Shown here: positions 10,375-21,888 of the stretch, piece by piece
Layout of the letters: the number at the start of each line of letters is the position of its first letter
Numbering within the stretch: the stretch's first letter is position 1
Assembly: GCA_004194705.1 (NCBI GenBank)
Contig: SADC01001220.1
Span: forward strand, 1-64,000
DNA from: Ditylenchus dipsaci
Lineage: Eukaryota > Nematoda > Chromadorea > Rhabditida > Anguinidae
Direction: 5' to 3'
Length of the DNA stretch: 64,000 bases
The notes under the pieces: generated by a model
Database searches by the model: none
Told to the model about the DNA's origin: nothing
The model's input: only the letters and a program-made list of their open reading frames with translations
Position numbers and translations under genes: made by a program

Positions 10375-11364
10375 GACGCTACTGTCATATACCCCCCCCC
10401 AAAAAAGCTACTGTAATATACCCCCCCCCCCAAAAATCGGACCTACTGTCATATACCCCCCCAAAAATCGACTTTTTTAGGAGTGTCCAAAAACTATTTT
10501 TATGCAATAATTTTGCCATAAAAGGACCAGAAAAGCAATTTAAAAGGGATTATGGCTGTATTGGGAGGGGAAGGGAATAATGCAGGGGCCACTTTTTTTA
10601 GCTGCTTTACCATGTTTTTCAACTCGGGCCGTGGCAAAAATAGACTCTATATGCATTTTATGATCAAGTGTACTTCTCGGAATCATGTCTAAGGTAAGTG
10701 CGTGCGCGCATCTCTAACTCTCAAGCCCCCTGCGCCCCCTTCGGGGCGCAGGGGCTTGGGGGCTTGGAGTTGAGATGCGCACACCCACATACCTTAGACA
10801 CAAATCACTCGAAAGCGACTCTGAATGCATGAAAAAACATGCATACGAGAGTTATTTATGCGGTAGGCCCCAGTATTCAAAACTATGTTCAACATCTTTA
10901 TTTTTCGCCGAAGAGCATTTCCCCTCGTTCTATAAGGCCAGGCCAGAGGCCCAGCATCCAAAAATTCAGCCTAGCACTCAAAAAGTGCTAGGGCAAGGTG
11001 TAAACCCGCGGGTCCCACCCCGCTGATCCGCTTGGTCCATGAAAAGTACTCATACTTATGCCTGCGCCACAAGTTCCTGGGTTTGAAAGTACTCTTAGAC
11101 GCTTAGAGAATTAATACTCTAAGGATACCAACCATCTCGAGAAGTGGCCCTGTATTATTCCCTTCCCCTCCCAACACAGCCCGCAATCCCATTTAAATTG
11201 CTTTTCTGGTCCTTTTATGGCGAAATTATTGTGTAAAAATGGTTTTTGACCATCCCTAAAAAAGTCGGTTTTGGGGGGGGGGTATATGACAGTAGGTCGA
11301 TTTTTGGGGGGGGGTATATTACAGTAGCGCTTTTTGGGGGGGGGGGGTATATTACAGTAGCGCC
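10375..11364. mobile_element. nested element, TIR GRCGCTACTGT + poly-C, 8-bp TSD
   Basis: Perfect 8-bp TSD GGAATCTC (10367-10374 and 11365-11372). TIRs of about 220 bp begin GACGCTACTGTCATATAC / GGCGCTACTGTAATATAC followed by C-runs repeated three times. A GC-rich perfect hairpin (CCCCTGCGCCCC TTCG GGGCGCAGGGG) sits at about 10725-10760. The interior phrase TCTAAGGTAAGTGCGTGCGC recurs near 37490. Confidence 0.88.
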
Positions 11365-12082
11365 GGAATCTCGAATTTGTCAGAAACAATGCCTGCGCAG
11401 CTCCAACCGTCACAAGCTTAGTGAATTTTCGGTGTTTGAATTTATGCATTTGTTAAGATATGTAGTGATTTGTTGTTGTCGTTACGAACGTCTCTTGCAT
11501 TGTCATTATTTCTAATAAAATCAGAAAAAAAAAACTCGTCTTTACAATTTATTCGTAGGTAGAATCTAAATTCACACAGTAGTTAAAATATAGCATTTGG
11601 TGCAACTATCTCAAGTAAAATCATAAATGATGGAGATGGAACTAAAATCACGCTGTGGAAATAGGTCGAGAAATTTTGGCAGCAAATTACAAATTTTTGG
11701 CAGCAAAATTCAAATTTTTGGCAGCGAAATTCAAATTTTTGGCAGCAAAATGGATTTGGCAGCAAAATTCAAAATTTGGCAGCAAAATTCAAATTTTTGG
11801 CAGCAGATTTGATTTGGCAGCAGAATTAAAGATTTTGGCAGCATAATTCAAATTTTTGGCAGCAGATTTAAATATTAGCCTTTTTAAAAAGATTAGTCCT
11901 TTTTGGCACCCCAAATCTTTTTTTATTTTTGAAAATTTAGTCAAAATCTTTTTTTTTAGCTTCAAAATGGCAACAAGCACTGGATAAAATGACCATTTTA
12001 CTTCAAAAATAGTCAAAATGTCCTTTTTTTACCCAAATGTCCTTTTTTTTTGAAAATTTTCATTCGAAGCCCTGCTATTCAA

Positions 12083-12473
12083 GAATGGGTACTGATTTTG
12101 AGCTTGGTCTCCCTGTTGTTTTTGCACTACATTTTCCCACAAAATTTTCTTTTCTAATGTTAGGATGTCGTTGCCTCAGAAGAATTAGGTTTGTAAATAA
12201 TCTAATATATTCAAAAAAAAACATGATTGCAAAGTTTATAAAAGTTCTAAGGAATTATTGTTTGGTTGTGGTCTATGATTTTTTTCGTAATTACTTATGA
12301 GACAAAGCAAAGACAAAATTTTATTTATCAACAACTTGCTTGCGACTTTTCTAATGACAAACAATAACAAAAATATGTTATGCTCAAACAGAAGTCTTAT
12401 TAGACCTTGTTGAAGGCAACCACATCCACTGATTGCACCTAAATTGTCAAGTATTATAAAGAAGTTCGTTGAA
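12083..12473. other. 3' flank of eEF1B; no further gene
   Basis: Between the hAT element and the eEF1B stop codon. AT-rich, with no paired repeat ends and no credible exon. Confidence 0.45.
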
Positions 12474-14383
12474 CTATGTTGAAAAGCTACCGACCAATTC
12501 CTCATTGGCAGTAATCATCTCTTCTAGCCAGTCAGAAGACACTTTGTCGTCTTCAATCACACATCCAATTTTGAAGTTTGTTTAAACCGTAGGCGATTGG
12601 CACAGTTTTGGAGTTACCCCAGATGAGTCCTTCAGTAGTGATACTGCGAACATGGGCTTCAATATTCTAAAAAAAATTGTTTCAAATTGCTTAATGTATC
12701 CATAGAATCAGTGTCAAATCTCAAGCATTGAATTAATTACTTACTCAGATTATGAGTCAGCTATGAGTCAAAATTTTAGTTTTGCTCATATTTTCGGGTG
12801 CGAAAGACTACTAGGTATTTACAACTTCTTAAGGGGGGAGCTAGTTAGGTTCGAAAAAAATGAAGAATCTCTCAGAAAAAGCAGTGCGTAAGCGTTTGTG
12901 TATTTTGGCACAAAACCGTACGCAGGCACGATAAAATTTTACCTGGTAGCACGCCATTTTTTCGCTTAACCAGTTTCTATGGGTAATCCGACTTTTTAAA
13001 ATCAGACTTGCAATCAATAATTACACATAAAAATGGGTCAAACAAGCCAAAATTAATAGCTTGCCACCACAGGCGATCAAATCTGCGCATGAATTTCGGC
13101 CAAAAACACCAACGCTTCACCACTGCGTCACCCAGGCCACTTTTTCAAACCTATTTCCCCTCTGCTTTCATCTCCCTTATTCAGCCTTTTCTTTATTTTT
13201 CTATCAAAAACGGTCAAAAATCTATAAAGTTAGAAAATCAACTGTTTGAATACCTCCGAATACAAAAAAGTTTTTAGAAAAGTGCTGAAAAGTTCAGACA
13301 CACTCTGAAAGATGTTAGTTTTTTTGTGAGGTGAGATCAGGGTTCACATCAGTCCTTTTTTAAAAGATTTGTCTTTTTGGGAACCCAAACCTCTTTTATT
13401 TTTAAAGTTTTTAGTCAAAATCTTTTTTTTCGCTCCAAAATAGCAATAAGCACTGAATAAAATGACCCTTTTTTCAAAAATGGTCAAAATGCCCGTTTTT
13501 TATCCAAATGTCCTTTCTTTTTTAAAATTTCGAGATGAGAACCCTCGGTGAGATGCTTTTCTGGTATTTTACTTTCTGAAGTTTAGCTAAATTACTTCAA
13601 CTTTGATTGTATCATCCCACGGCTTCACATCAAAAATGATCTAGAAAAAAAGTAATTAGATATTTAAATGGGAAAATAATTAGAACCAACGGTAGATTTG
13701 GCGATGGGACCAGGCTTCTTGGACTTTTTCTCGGCATAGGCCTTGAGTCGCTCCTGTTTAACACGCTCCTTCTCCTCGTCGTCCTCGCTCTCTTCATCTC
13801 CAAACAGGTCGAAGTCGTCATCGGCAGCAGCGGCAGGTTTGCCTTCGCTAGTGTCTCCCTGGCTCTGCTGGGGCCAGCTAAAATTTAAAAGTTAATCAAG
13901 GGCGTCGATAAAATTAAACAAGTAGGTTTTCTCTCAATAAGTACATTTTGAGTTATTTCCTACAAAAAGTTTCTATCACGTCTACTGCTTACTGCCTTTT
14001 TGAGCCGAAGAATTTTTTGGACAAAAAATTATAAAATGTCCAGGGAATTAACTGTCTGAGAGATTATGTCATATGAGCCGGTTTTAAAAAACTCAACTGA
14101 CCTGCTTTTTTCAGCTCCCTCAAAACTAGCTATATGCTTGTACCATCTAGCCACATGTGGGTATTTGGTTTGGCTGGAGCCGAACTGAAGCTCTTGAATG
14201 CCACCTCATCTTCCTTGGATGGCGCAAACCTTGAAATTTTAAACTTTTTCTTGAAGACATTTTTCTAGCAAAAATTATTTACCCGTTCACATATGACTTA
14301 GTGGAGAGGTAAGTGTTGAACTCGTCCAACTCTTTGGCATCTCCGCTGTTCACTTTGCCTTGGCTGAATGATAATGCAGACAT
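12474..14383 (-). CDS. EEF1B2: translation elongation factor 1-beta (eEF1B)
   Basis: eEF1B is the guanine-nucleotide exchange factor that recharges eEF1A with GTP in the cytosol. Five exons are seen: 14383-14283, 14229-14102, 13877-13691, 13640-13596 and 12666-12474, about 217 residues, the usual family length. The GST-C-like N-terminal domain ends in [13 protein letters not shown]. An acidic linker ([11 protein letters not shown]) and a Lys/Glu-rich stretch follow. The C-terminal exchange domain contains [35 protein letters not shown] and VIEDDKV. Two one-base frame breaks occur at homopolymers: one base short at 14159-14161 and one extra at 12569-12572. All splice sites and conserved residues are otherwise intact, so error is likelier than decay. 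The last intron carries a 209-bp hAT MITE. Confidence 0.93.
13338..13546. mobile_element. hAT MITE, 209 bp, in the eEF1B intron
   Basis: CAGGGTTCACATC left end and inverse GAGGGTTCTCATC right end, with the perfect 8-bp TSD GGTGAGAT (13330-13337 and 13547-13554). The inside resembles the right end of the 9259-12074 hAT element (11880-12070), so the two share a family. Confidence 0.88.
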
Positions 14384-14945
14384 TTTTGATGGAGTGGGCT
14401 ATTAATTTTGTTATAAAAGATAAACTGAAAGATAATTTTATAAGAGACTACTAACTTAAATACAGTATCTAGCCTAATGGCTTCCGTTTAAGATACAGAA
14501 CAAGTTCGAAAATAAATTTCTTAGGGCATATTTGAGAGTGAACAAGAAATAGTATTTGTACAACATATCGTTTTTATTTACTCTTTAAAAATATGTAAAA
14601 AGAAATATTTTGCTTTATATTTCTTGTTGGTCCCCCACAAAGAGTATGCATCGGTGCCCCTATTGATTTTTTGAGTTTTTTTTAAATTTCGCCTTGACCA
14701 CATATTGTTTCAAAATTATCTTTTTTCGAAAATTTCCATCCACATAATTTTATTTACTTGTCCAACAATCTGATAGAAACAATATTTCTGATGCAAGAAA
14801 TGTTTTAAAACACATTTATTTCCTTTCTGGTAAAAACCAACAAAAAATTAAAACTCAAAAGATAACAACAGGCGGAAATAAAAAAACAACAGAAAACAAG
14901 GCATTTTTCAGGGGGGAACACCAACACACAAAGAGCCAAACAATT
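14384..14945. other. intergenic spacer between two minus-strand genes
   Basis: AT-rich. It should hold the eEF1B promoter (adjacent to 14383) and the 3' end of the patatin gene. No clear TATA box and no repeat with TSD were found. Confidence 0.4.
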
Positions 14946-17900
14946 TCACTTCAAATGATCTGGTATTTCCAGGTGCTGCATGCTTTCGTGTTCATCATTA
15001 AAGCCATGTTTTTCTAAAAACTTTATCCCGTCTTTAAACCCATCCTCAAAGTAGCGGTTTAATTCTTCTTGCTGTGGAATAAGGGCTGTTTTGCCACGGA
15101 TCAGATTATCAAAATGTTGTTGAAAGCCAGGTTTTCCTTTGTGATCAAGTCCAATTGTAACTGGCCCCAAAAAAGGGCTAACAGTAATTGTTGGCACATT
15201 TTCAAACACTGGCATATTGTCAGACCATCCGCCATCGAAATGCTTTTCATTATCGATGGTTGGTGGCTCAGAGCCCATGTATTTGCCGACTGAAATATGG
15301 CAACTGGCTCGTAATGTTTTTACTAACTTTTCTTTGCTATCGAATTCGCAAATGATTTTGTTAGGATTATTGTTTTTGGCTGTAGGATGTCTAGTGACAG
15401 AAACAAATAACTTTTTCTTTAAATCTCTTTTGCTTAACAATTCACTTGTGTTTGCAGGAATGAAATTGTTTAGTATTTTCTCTAATTTTTCGGCTAGTGC
15501 GTAGGGTTTCCATTCTAACTCAGGAGAAAAAAAAGCGTAAGTACATTTCTAACATCTTCGGATAACAATAATTTTATCGTCTCTGTGTAGCCTCGCGTAA
15601 AAATTTCGGCTCCTACCTAAAACCTCAAAAACCAGCTCTTTAGCTGTATAAACCATTAGTAAAAACGTACAAACCCATAAATAACCCTCGTAAATAACCC
15701 ACCTTAAATTAGGGTTGTACAATGGGAATATTCCCGGGAATATTTCCGGGAATATTCCCGGGAACATTGGGAATATTCCGGGTTTCCCGGTATTTTCTCC
15801 TATATTGGGAATATTCCCGGAATATTCCCAATGTTCCCGGGAATATCCCGGGTTTTCTATATTTCCGGAATTTCTACAACTCTAACTTAAATAACCCCCT
15901 TTTCGGGGTGTTATTTATGGGTATCTTTTAGGCTTAGGCTTCGGTAGACCAGCGCCCGTTAGGCCGTACTAAGAAGGGTCATTTATGACCCTTTTTTGGG
16001 GAAGGGTGGTTATTTATGACTCACAGTCGTAAAAAAATAGTACTGGCAGTGAATTTGAATTGGTTAGTGACAATACTCTTTCTTATAGAACTTTTCTCTA
16101 TTGAGTTATTCAATTTTTTTGAAGTTACTAAAAACAGTATACATTACAGTCGACTCTCGATTCAAGGACACCCCAAAAAGTTCGTTCGCAGCTAGGGTCC
16201 GACACCTTTTTTAGCCCAGTTTTTGAAATTTTTTACCAGTTTTGTTTTGACAGTCGGGTTTCAAATATTGCAAGGATTTCGATTTTGCCGATCGTTTTAA
16301 ATAAATCAATAATTTTACTACTCAAAAAGCAAAACCTCAATTTAAGGACAGGGATTTTTGAAAAAAAAACTGTCCTGAAACTAGGTTTTGCTTTTGGGTA
16401 GTAAAATTATTTATTTATTAAAAAACGATCGGCAAAACCGGAATCTTTGCGATATTTTAAACCCGACTGTCAAAACAAAACTGGTAAAAAATTTCAAAAA
16501 TCGGGCTAAAAAAAGTGTTGGACCCTAGGTGGGAGCGAACTTTTTGGAGTGTCCTTAAATCGAGAGTCGACTGCTATATCGAACAATATAGTCTGTTGGG
16601 TGTTGGGCACCGTTTTTTTTACTATAAAATTTTAAGTTTTAAAGGACCATGACCAAAATTTAATTTGGCTGGGGACAGTTCTCTTTCAGTTCTTTCTGTA
16701 CTCTTTGGAGTCATTTCAAACGACTCCAAAGAGTATAGTGAGAGACGAAAGAGAAGTTTTGCACATGCTGCTGCGCGCAAAAACCTTGGTCCTTGTATGT
16801 GTATCTTTTAGTGTATCTCTTGTCCATATCTGGTCCCATGGAAAACGTTTTAACTCAAAGTAAACTACTTTCAGAGGTTGCTGTTTCGAATCCCCATGGT
16901 TGTAAACTTTATTTTTTTCATATGTTATTTGACATTTACAAAAATAATTGTCAGAGTCTTGCAGACCGAGCTAGATTATCAGGCATGATTCCACAAGCAT
17001 TAGCTAAGATGAGTTAAGACTAGAGTAGTTCACGGTCGGTTAACCGACCCGGTCGGTTAACCGACCGACCGGGTATTTGGCCAAAAAAAACCGACCGAAA
17101 AACCGGGTACAAAAACCGGGAAAAACGAAAACCGGGTACAGCAAAATTTCGGTTAATTTGCGACAAAAAAAAACCGTAAACCGGGTACAAGCCGGTTAAC
17201 CGACCGAAAAAAAACTGAAAAACCGTAACCGAAAACCGGGTAGCCAAAATCCCGGTTAACCGAAAACCGGGTAAGGCCCAATCAACCGACCGTGAACTAC
17301 TCTAGTTAAGACCAGAATAAAAATTTGACTTTCATTCGAAAATGGTTAATTTTTGTAAATCAAGCTATCCAAGCTACTCGATTTCTGAAGTAATTTTTGA
17401 CGTGCTGTCTCTTTCTATTCGATCTAGATATTTTTTATGAGATACCTTGCGTATTTCTGACTCTAGAAAATGGCTAAAATAAAATAGACCGATAGATAAA
17501 ATAAACATAAACCGAAATATTTGGCTTCTAGCTTATTTCGCAAACTCAAGTCAGTTGTTTACTAAAAAAGCAATTCTGGAAATCTTTCCAATCGATTTGT
17601 CGATATTTTTTAGCATGAATTCAGCTCAATCGCTGAAAAACTGCGGTTCACACCCAGAAAGATTCGAACCAGCAACCTCCGAAAGTGGTTTAATTTGAAA
17701 TTAAACGTTTTCCATGTGGGACCAGATACGGACAAGAGATCCACTCCCCCTTTAATCAACATATTTTCTATGATTACTAATAGACGGTTAACGAAATTAT
17801 TATGATTATTTATTCAACATGTGAAAATATAAACAAATTTTCGGTGAAAAAGTTCGTGACTTCCCCCCAAGTAGATAATGTCAAACCTTCCTTCCTCATT

Positions 17901-19709
17901 TTACGAAAAAATGACCAAAATACCGTATTTCCTCTAATAAGCGCCCTCCCAAATCCGGTGTTTCTTAAATTCATTCTCCTCCTTTTATACCGGCTTTTTG
18001 TTTTTGAACGCCACATATGTTACACACCAAAATGTAGCGCAGATTCCCAGATACATTTTGGTATATAACATATGTGGCGTTCGAAACAAAAATCGGTATA
18101 AAAGCAGGAAAATGAATTTAAGAAATACCGGATTTTGGGAGGGCGCTTATTAGAGGAAATACGGTAACCCTATACACTGTTTTTTTATAAAAAATGGAAA
18201 GAAACATTTCTTAGCATTTCTGCTTAATTTTTCAACCTTTTCTCAAAAAGTTTTAGCTTTAAGGCCGCGAAGTTTTTTATTTTGCGAAGAACCACCACAT
18301 TTCTTTATTTAACCCACGGTCTTTCATAGAAGCACACCAAAGAGACTAAATGATTTAGAATAGCCCCCTCCCTCCCGTAAAAGACACATAAATATCTTAA
18401 ATTAGAGATTCCGCGCTTTTATTAAAATACGCGCAATTTTTTTGCAATACTTGTCTTTTGTAGCTAAGGTATAAAAAACGGTATAGCAACAACTCGCTAC
18501 AACAAATGACTCGCTACAACGACTCGCTACACATGCGACTCGCTACAACGACTCGCTACACATTCAACTCGCTACAGCAATTTTTCAAATGTCTTATATT
18601 TTATCAAAACAATTTATTTTTTTATACTTAGGCGTAACCTTAGGTACAGGGTGAGCCAGCGAATGTTAGGACGGACTTGAATGTGTGGGTTTTGAAACAT
18701 AAATTCTGTCCCTTTTCGATAAGTAAGTAAATTTATTTATGGCGAATTCATCTAGGATAGATTTATAAATTGAAAAGATGCTCCAAATAGATTCTAATAA
18801 ATCTTTTTTCACCCCAATCCATTGCAATGTGGAGTGTGCTGGTCTTTGGCCGCGAAGCGGCCAAATACCCTTGGTATTGTCGTCGAAAAGGTGTGAAATA
18901 GGTGACAAGTGACAAAAGTTAGCTTAAAGAAAAATACTCTTTGAAGGGGGAGGTGGTAGTGCACTTGGGCTGCTGTGCTAACTTACTGGATACCTAGGTA
19001 CGTCTAACTGAATGCTATCTTTTACTGGGTATCTCAACCTGAGTTTTACAATTCAAGTATATCACTTAGACTCATGTGTACCACCAAATGAATACTGTCA
19101 CCCGGTAGGTAACTAGCTCACAAAAATACCGAACAATTTTTGAAATTTGCCAATTTTTGGAACTTAGGCATATTTTTAGACGCAGGGTAGGCCACCGCCA
19201 CCGTAGGCCATCATAAGGGCTTAAATGTGTAATTTTATAATGAAAAACAAGGTAAGAAAAAAACCCAAAAATTTCTGTAGCGAGTCGTTGTAGCGAGTTG
19301 AATGTGTAGCGAGTCGTTGTAGCGAGTCATTTGTTGTAGCGAGTTGTTGTAGCGAGTCATTTGTTGTAGCGAGTCGTACGTCAGTTAAAAAACACATTAC
19401 CTCAAACAATTGTTTTTTTGCATTCCTAAAATCTTCTTGTTTTCTACGAAGCGCCAGCAAAGAAGCTATAAGTGATCCAGCTGAAGCTCCACTAAAATAT
19501 GAAATTTTTCCTAGCAGCCTTTTGCCCCTTTGATGAAAGGCTTCACCACACCAAAGTAATAGGCTGACAAAAAACCGCACCCAGCAAATGAATCCCAATG
19601 GGAGTTACAGAGTCTTCTTCACTTAAGTGATGACCTTTAGGGTGCTCTTCTAAGTTACGTTTTTGAGATTCAATTAAATAACGTATTTTGTTCACTGAGT
19701 TCTTGTCTG
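14946..19709 (-). CDS. patatin-like phospholipase (PNPLA family)
   Basis: A lipid acyl hydrolase of the patatin fold, with a Ser-Asp dyad, acting on glycerolipids. The upstream exon (about 19709-19401) has the glycine-rich oxyanion segment SFAGCGFLSAYYFGVV and the nucleophile elbow GASAG (G-x-S-x-G) in ISYFSGASAGSLIASLLA. The downstream exon (15518-14946) carries CHISVGKY, the catalytic DGG of FDGGWSDNMPVF and the family strand TITVSPF. The join KQLFE|LEWKPY is in phase. The layout matches PNPLA4-like proteins (about 250 residues). Two one-base deficits lie in the upstream exon, at 19594-19596 and 19525-19528, both in G runs of the coding strand. The first exon was not found. The 3.9-kb intron is filled with transposons. 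Confidence 0.85.
15519..15709. repeat. left arm of a MITE with ATAAATAACCC ends
   Basis: CCCATAAATAACCCTCGTAAATAACCC (about 15670-15700) pairs with the inverse at about 15890-16030, which includes GGGTCATTTATGACCC. A related copy is at about 62430-62545. A hAT MITE sits between the arms. Confidence 0.5.
15710..15884. mobile_element. hAT MITE made of GGGAATATTCCC palindromes
   Basis: Termini TAGGGTTGTA and inverse TAGAGTTGTA, with the 8-bp TSD CCTTAAAT / ACTTAAAT (7 of 8). The interior is a run of GGGAATATTCCCGGG units, each a small palindrome. It lies in the patatin intron. Confidence 0.75.
16147..16573. mobile_element. Tc1/mariner-like MITE, CAGTCGACTCTCGATT ends
   Basis: TIRs of about 190 bp start CAGTCGACTCTCGATTCAAGG; TA precedes the left end, but the right TSD is not intact. 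Inner phrases (AGGGTCCGACACCTTTTTT and GGCAAAACCGGAATC) are shared with the element at 21889-22310. It lies in the patatin intron. Confidence 0.75.
16790..17760. repeat. inverted pair of tRNA-like (SINE-type) sequences
   Basis: A roughly 100-bp segment (about 16800-16905) containing TCTTGTCCATATCTGGTCCC and the box-B-like GTTTCGAATCCCC is repeated in inverse at about 17640-17745, which reads GGTTCGAATC on the minus strand. The two copies flank the hAT MITE at 17021-17304. Box B suggests tRNA-derived SINE ends; no full cloverleaf was folded. Confidence 0.45.
17021..17304. mobile_element. hAT MITE made of GGTTAACCGACC repeats
   Basis: Termini TAGAGTAGTTCACGG in inverse orientation, with the perfect 8-bp TSD GTTAAGAC (17013-17020 and 17305-17312). 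The interior is a degenerate array of GGTCGGTTAACCGACC palindromes and AAACCGGGTA phrases. The TAGRG start and 8-bp TSD fit hAT. Confidence 0.88.
17923..18164. mobile_element. MITE, CCGTATTTCCTC ends, TA target site
   Basis: TIRs of about 100 bp begin CCGTATTTCCTCTAATAAGC and are flanked by TA on both sides (17921-17922 and 18165-18166). Nearly palindromic. Same terminal phrase as the element in the CENP-B-like gene. Confidence 0.85.
18470..19390. mobile_element. foldback element with GACTCGCTACAACG arrays
   Basis: Tandem CGACTCGCTACAA units at 18490-18575 are mirrored by TTGTAGCGAGTCG units at 19275-19375. The ends and TSD were not resolved. The right end stops about 20 bp before the splice donor of the patatin catalytic exon (19401). 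Confidence 0.65.
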
Positions 19710-19915
19710 CTGTTCAAAGTTGATATATGAGCGGTGCTTAGATCTAGATCAAAATTCAGTGATTAGTTTGAGAGGGAATAACTTTGTGCTCTTTCACGGC
19801 ATATACTGACAAGTTGGAAGGACTGCGAGAATCTTAAAGAATAATATTAATAAATGATAATTAAGTTATTTAAATAAACTATAATGAGATCCGGGATAAA
19901 AAGCTTGAAAACATT

Positions 19916-20631
19916 GACCCTAGTATAGAATACCCTCCCCAAAAAATTTTCCCTTTAAAAACTTAAGCAAAGAGCACCTAAATATATGTCCCAGACCCCG
20001 AAAAGTGCGTAAGACATTTATTAGTCAAAAACTTCCGTGCGCCGGCCTACCCCGGAGCAGTCTTGGGGAATCCTTCATTTACGGCTTCGGCCTCGGCTCC
20101 AGCTTCCAGATTTCAATTTTTAGCTCCGGTTCCTGCTCCGAGCTTTTGAAAAAATTTGCTCCAGCTCCGGCTCTTTAAACATTTGCTTTTGTTAAAAAAA
20201 TTAAAATGATTAGGGCCAAAATTTTCATTTTGTCTATAATTCCCAATCACTTCTCACTTCACTCAGCGGATCAAAACAACCAAAATACAAATCAATTTCA
20301 TTGTTCAATAATCACAAGCCAAATCATTAGTTCAGCAAAATGAACAATTTACTTGCGCCGAAACCAAAATGCCAGATTTACACTATTTCAAATTAAATTT
20401 TCCTAGTTTCTGGCCTCGGCTCCGAAAAAGTTTCCAGCTCTGGCTCCGGCTCCGAGCTTTCAAAAAATTCGCTCCAGCTCCGGTCGGAGCCGGAGCTGGA
20501 GCCGGATCCGGAGCTGTCCCCATGACTGCCCCGGAGCCTAAGGGCTAATCCTAAACTTGTTGTTTCAAAGGGTAGTTACAGTGATTTGGAAAGGTCAGAT
20601 TCTTGAGAGGAAGGCATTCTATAATAGCGCC
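19916..20631. mobile_element. MITE, TIR GRCSCTAGTATAGAATAC, interrupted by a hAT
   Basis: Ends GACCCTAGTATAGAATACC and inverse GGCGCTATTATAGAATGCC. Close relatives are at 32682-32927 and 37260-37824, which have 8-bp TSDs; here the flanks AAAACATT and AAAAAGTC match poorly. The middle is split by the hAT at 20058-20528. Confidence 0.75.
20058..20528. mobile_element. hAT MITE of GCTCCGG repeats, nested
   Basis: Ends CAGTCTTGGGG and inverse CAGTCATGGGG, with the perfect 8-bp TSD CCCCGGAG (20050-20057 and 20529-20536). The interior is rich in GCTCCGGCTCC / GGAGCCGGAGC phrases, forming a foldback. Confidence 0.88.
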
Positions 20632-21888
20632 AAAAAGTCATGAAGACCTTAAACCTACTTTTTTGAAAAAAATTGGACGCAGTATCATTAATCCTAACTA
20701 AAATTTTTCTGATATATTAAATAATTATAAAAGATCAATCAACTAAAATACTTGATTTTTTGATTAAAAGTGTCTTCATGTGTCCATTGATAGGAGGAGA
20801 TAGTGAACTACTAGTTTGATCATAGGACTGGCTAGCATAGAAGGTGCAAGTCCACAGTGAAAATAATACTAATAAGAAAAGTTTAGTGATCATTTATACT
20901 AAATTAAATGTAAAAATTTACTGGCAAACTGACTTTTGCTTTTTTAGTGAAAATTCGTGGGAACATTTTTTGGAGTTAAAAAGTGTCCTCGGCAAAATAC
21001 CACTTATTTAAAAAGACCCACTTATTTAAGAGTATTTTAGTTTTTTCGTAAAGATTTGTAAAGATTCCTAAAAATCAGCTTGGGATAAAGCAAAAAAATG
21101 ACTGAGTAGAGGTGTACATTTTACTTGATTAAGTCGTACTTTTATGTTAGCCAGATTTTTAAAGTATGGGTTGGAACATTCAAATCACGCTTAGACTGAG
21201 CCGCACTCTTGCCTTTTCAAAGTCATAAAGCATGCAGTGACGAACGTAGTGATGATCAAGAATTCTCATTTTTGATAGCTAAATACATGGCAGAATATGC
21301 AAAAAGATTAAAAAAGAAATGTTCAAAATTTTTCTCATAGAGCATGCATTAAAAAACCGCGGATAATCCGTTCCAACCCAATATATAGATATGATTCCGA
21401 GAAGGACTCTTGACTATAAAAATGCATAAAGAGTCTCTTTTTGCCACGGCCAGTTGAAGAACATGGTAAGACAGTCAAAAGATACAAACATTTACTTTTC
21501 TAATTTGACTAAAAGCCCATGATATTCCTCTGTGGTTCAAAAATTTTTTTACTCAGAATCAAAAAAAAACGCGCGGCTTTTTAATGAATCGGGGTCAAGA
21601 AACACGAAATATGATTATCTCCTCCATGTGAGCCCTCCCCGTGGAGGGGAGGGGTGGTTTGTCCACTGCAACCGAATGGACTAACTAGCATCTATGACAG
21701 AAATCAGTAAATTTGTGACAAAAAAAAGTTAAGCTGTGACAAAAAAAGTTGTGCAACACCAAAAAAATACTTCTGGAAAAAGTAGCACTTACAACTAGAA
21801 GAAACCACGAAAAATTTAGCACACTTAGGCTCAAAATGTGAAAGGGATTTTTGTATGAGGTTCCGATGAGAAAACCTCTTTAAAGATA
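20632..21888. other. repeat-rich spacer, no gene
   Basis: No exon recognised. At about 21390-21480 the phrase GATTCCGAGAAGGACTC with AAGAGTCTCTTTTTGCC resembles the repeat family near 28040 and 37510. Confidence 0.45.

Larger units (their letters stand above)
9259..12074. mobile_element. hAT element (CAGGGCT ends) with GGCAGCAAAATTCAAA arrays
   Basis: CAGGGCTGCCA begins the left end and CAGGGCTTCG the inverse of the right end. The perfect 8-bp TSD CTATTCAA lies at 9251-9258 and 12075-12082. Subterminal arrays of TTTTGCTGCCAAAAATTTGAA units (9297-9550) are repeated in inverse at 11675-11870. CAGGG termini plus an 8-bp TSD are typical of hAT. The interior holds exon-like pieces (9635-10374) of unknown origin and a nested 990-bp element. 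Confidence 0.88.

Noticed and set aside
12474..14383. Classifying eEF1B as a pseudogene because of its frame breaks
   Set aside because: Both breaks are single bases at homopolymers, all introns and conserved residues are intact, and other genes in the window show the same pattern.
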